Assembly (NCBI GenBank): GCA_016764895.1
Contig: JAESRA010000052.1
Coordinates: 1-42,921 of the forward strand
Reading direction: 5' to 3'
Length of the DNA stretch: 42,921 nucleotides
Origin: Phycisphaerales bacterium
GTDB lineage: Bacteria > Planctomycetota > Phycisphaerae > Phycisphaerales > UBA1924
Shown here: piece after piece, positions 42,876-42,921 of the stretch
Layout of the letters: every line of letters starts with the position of its first letter
Numbering within the stretch: position 1 is the first letter of the stretch
Made by a program: the position numbers and the translations under genes
The notes under the pieces: model-generated
What the model was told of the DNA's origin: nothing
The model's database searches: none
The model's input: only the letters and a program-made list of their open reading frames with translations

Positions 42876-42921
42876 CGGTGATCTCTCCGTAAGTTTCAGG
42901 CCGGCGATCTCGGAAGAACTG
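42868..42921 (-). CDS. Beta-ureidopropionase-like nitrilase (last 17 codons)
   Basis: On the minus strand the edge of the window reads QFFRDRRPETYGEITDV and a stop (TAA 42870-42868). The RDRRPETYG ending is typical of N-carbamoyl-beta-alanine amidohydrolases of the nitrilase family. Its stop overlaps the aminotransferase start, and it would supply the missing third step between dihydropyrimidinase and the aminotransferase. Only the tail is visible, so the call rests on this short motif and context. Confidence 0.7.
   Translation of the reverse strand, partial: QFFRDRRPETYGEITDV

Overview
The window looks like a chromosomal segment of a Planctomycetota bacterium, most likely a marine Phycisphaerae-like lineage. 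I infer this from the planctomycete-type integrase with its DUF1580-like partner, the gene mix, a visually mid-50s GC content and several promoters placed so that the transcript would begin at the start codon. I ran no search, so the taxonomy is an inference.

Layout. 1-6057 is housekeeping: the 3' end of map overlapping trpA, a nitrate-sensing-type chemoreceptor, and a transsulfuration pair (cystathionine beta-synthase, then gamma-lyase/synthase). 6139-6331 holds tRNA-Ile2(CAT) and tRNA-Gly(CCC). 6407-9246 is a small integrative element: a frame-disrupted tyrosine integrase, an unknown winged-helix protein and a DUF1580-like helix-turn-helix protein. Its right edge cuts into an mprF-like gene (9193-10311), which keeps only the membrane flippase part. 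10396-14202 carries a PD-(D/E)XK-like protein, a MarC membrane protein and a proton-pump-type P-type ATPase.

14349-31829 is the most interesting part. It combines an (alpha/alpha)6 glycosidase-like protein, two GH130 proteins flanking a GT4 glycosyltransferase, a host-attachment-family protein, a FixL-like PAS histidine kinase with its NarL-type response regulator, PEP synthase, a D-lactate-dehydrogenase-like enzyme, a site-2 protease with CBS domains, and an ABC/FtsX/HlyD export cassette. A 16-bp near-palindrome, consensus CAGGGAAACMACCCTG, occurs five times, each time in a gap before genes of this block. At four of six possible promoters a -10-like hexamer lies exactly 23 bp after it, which would centre the operator near -42, a classical activator position. 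The kinase keeps a histidine at the FixL haem-ligand position. I propose a low-oxygen or energy-stress regulon comparable in logic to DosR, with a different operator; the regulator assignment is inference.

31830-32370 is a poorly coding gap with hairpins and a remnant winged-helix fragment. 32371-38522 returns to housekeeping: infA, glycerate 2-kinase, an aminotransferase, tRNA-Asn, a nitronate-monooxygenase-like protein and a DEAD-box helicase. 38843-42921 is a reductive pyrimidine degradation locus: a PreA-like dehydrogenase without its iron-sulfur tail, dihydropyrimidinase, a class III aminotransferase and the last 17 codons of a beta-ureidopropionase-like gene. A large nested inverted repeat (39996-40068) separates the convergent PreA and dihydropyrimidinase genes.
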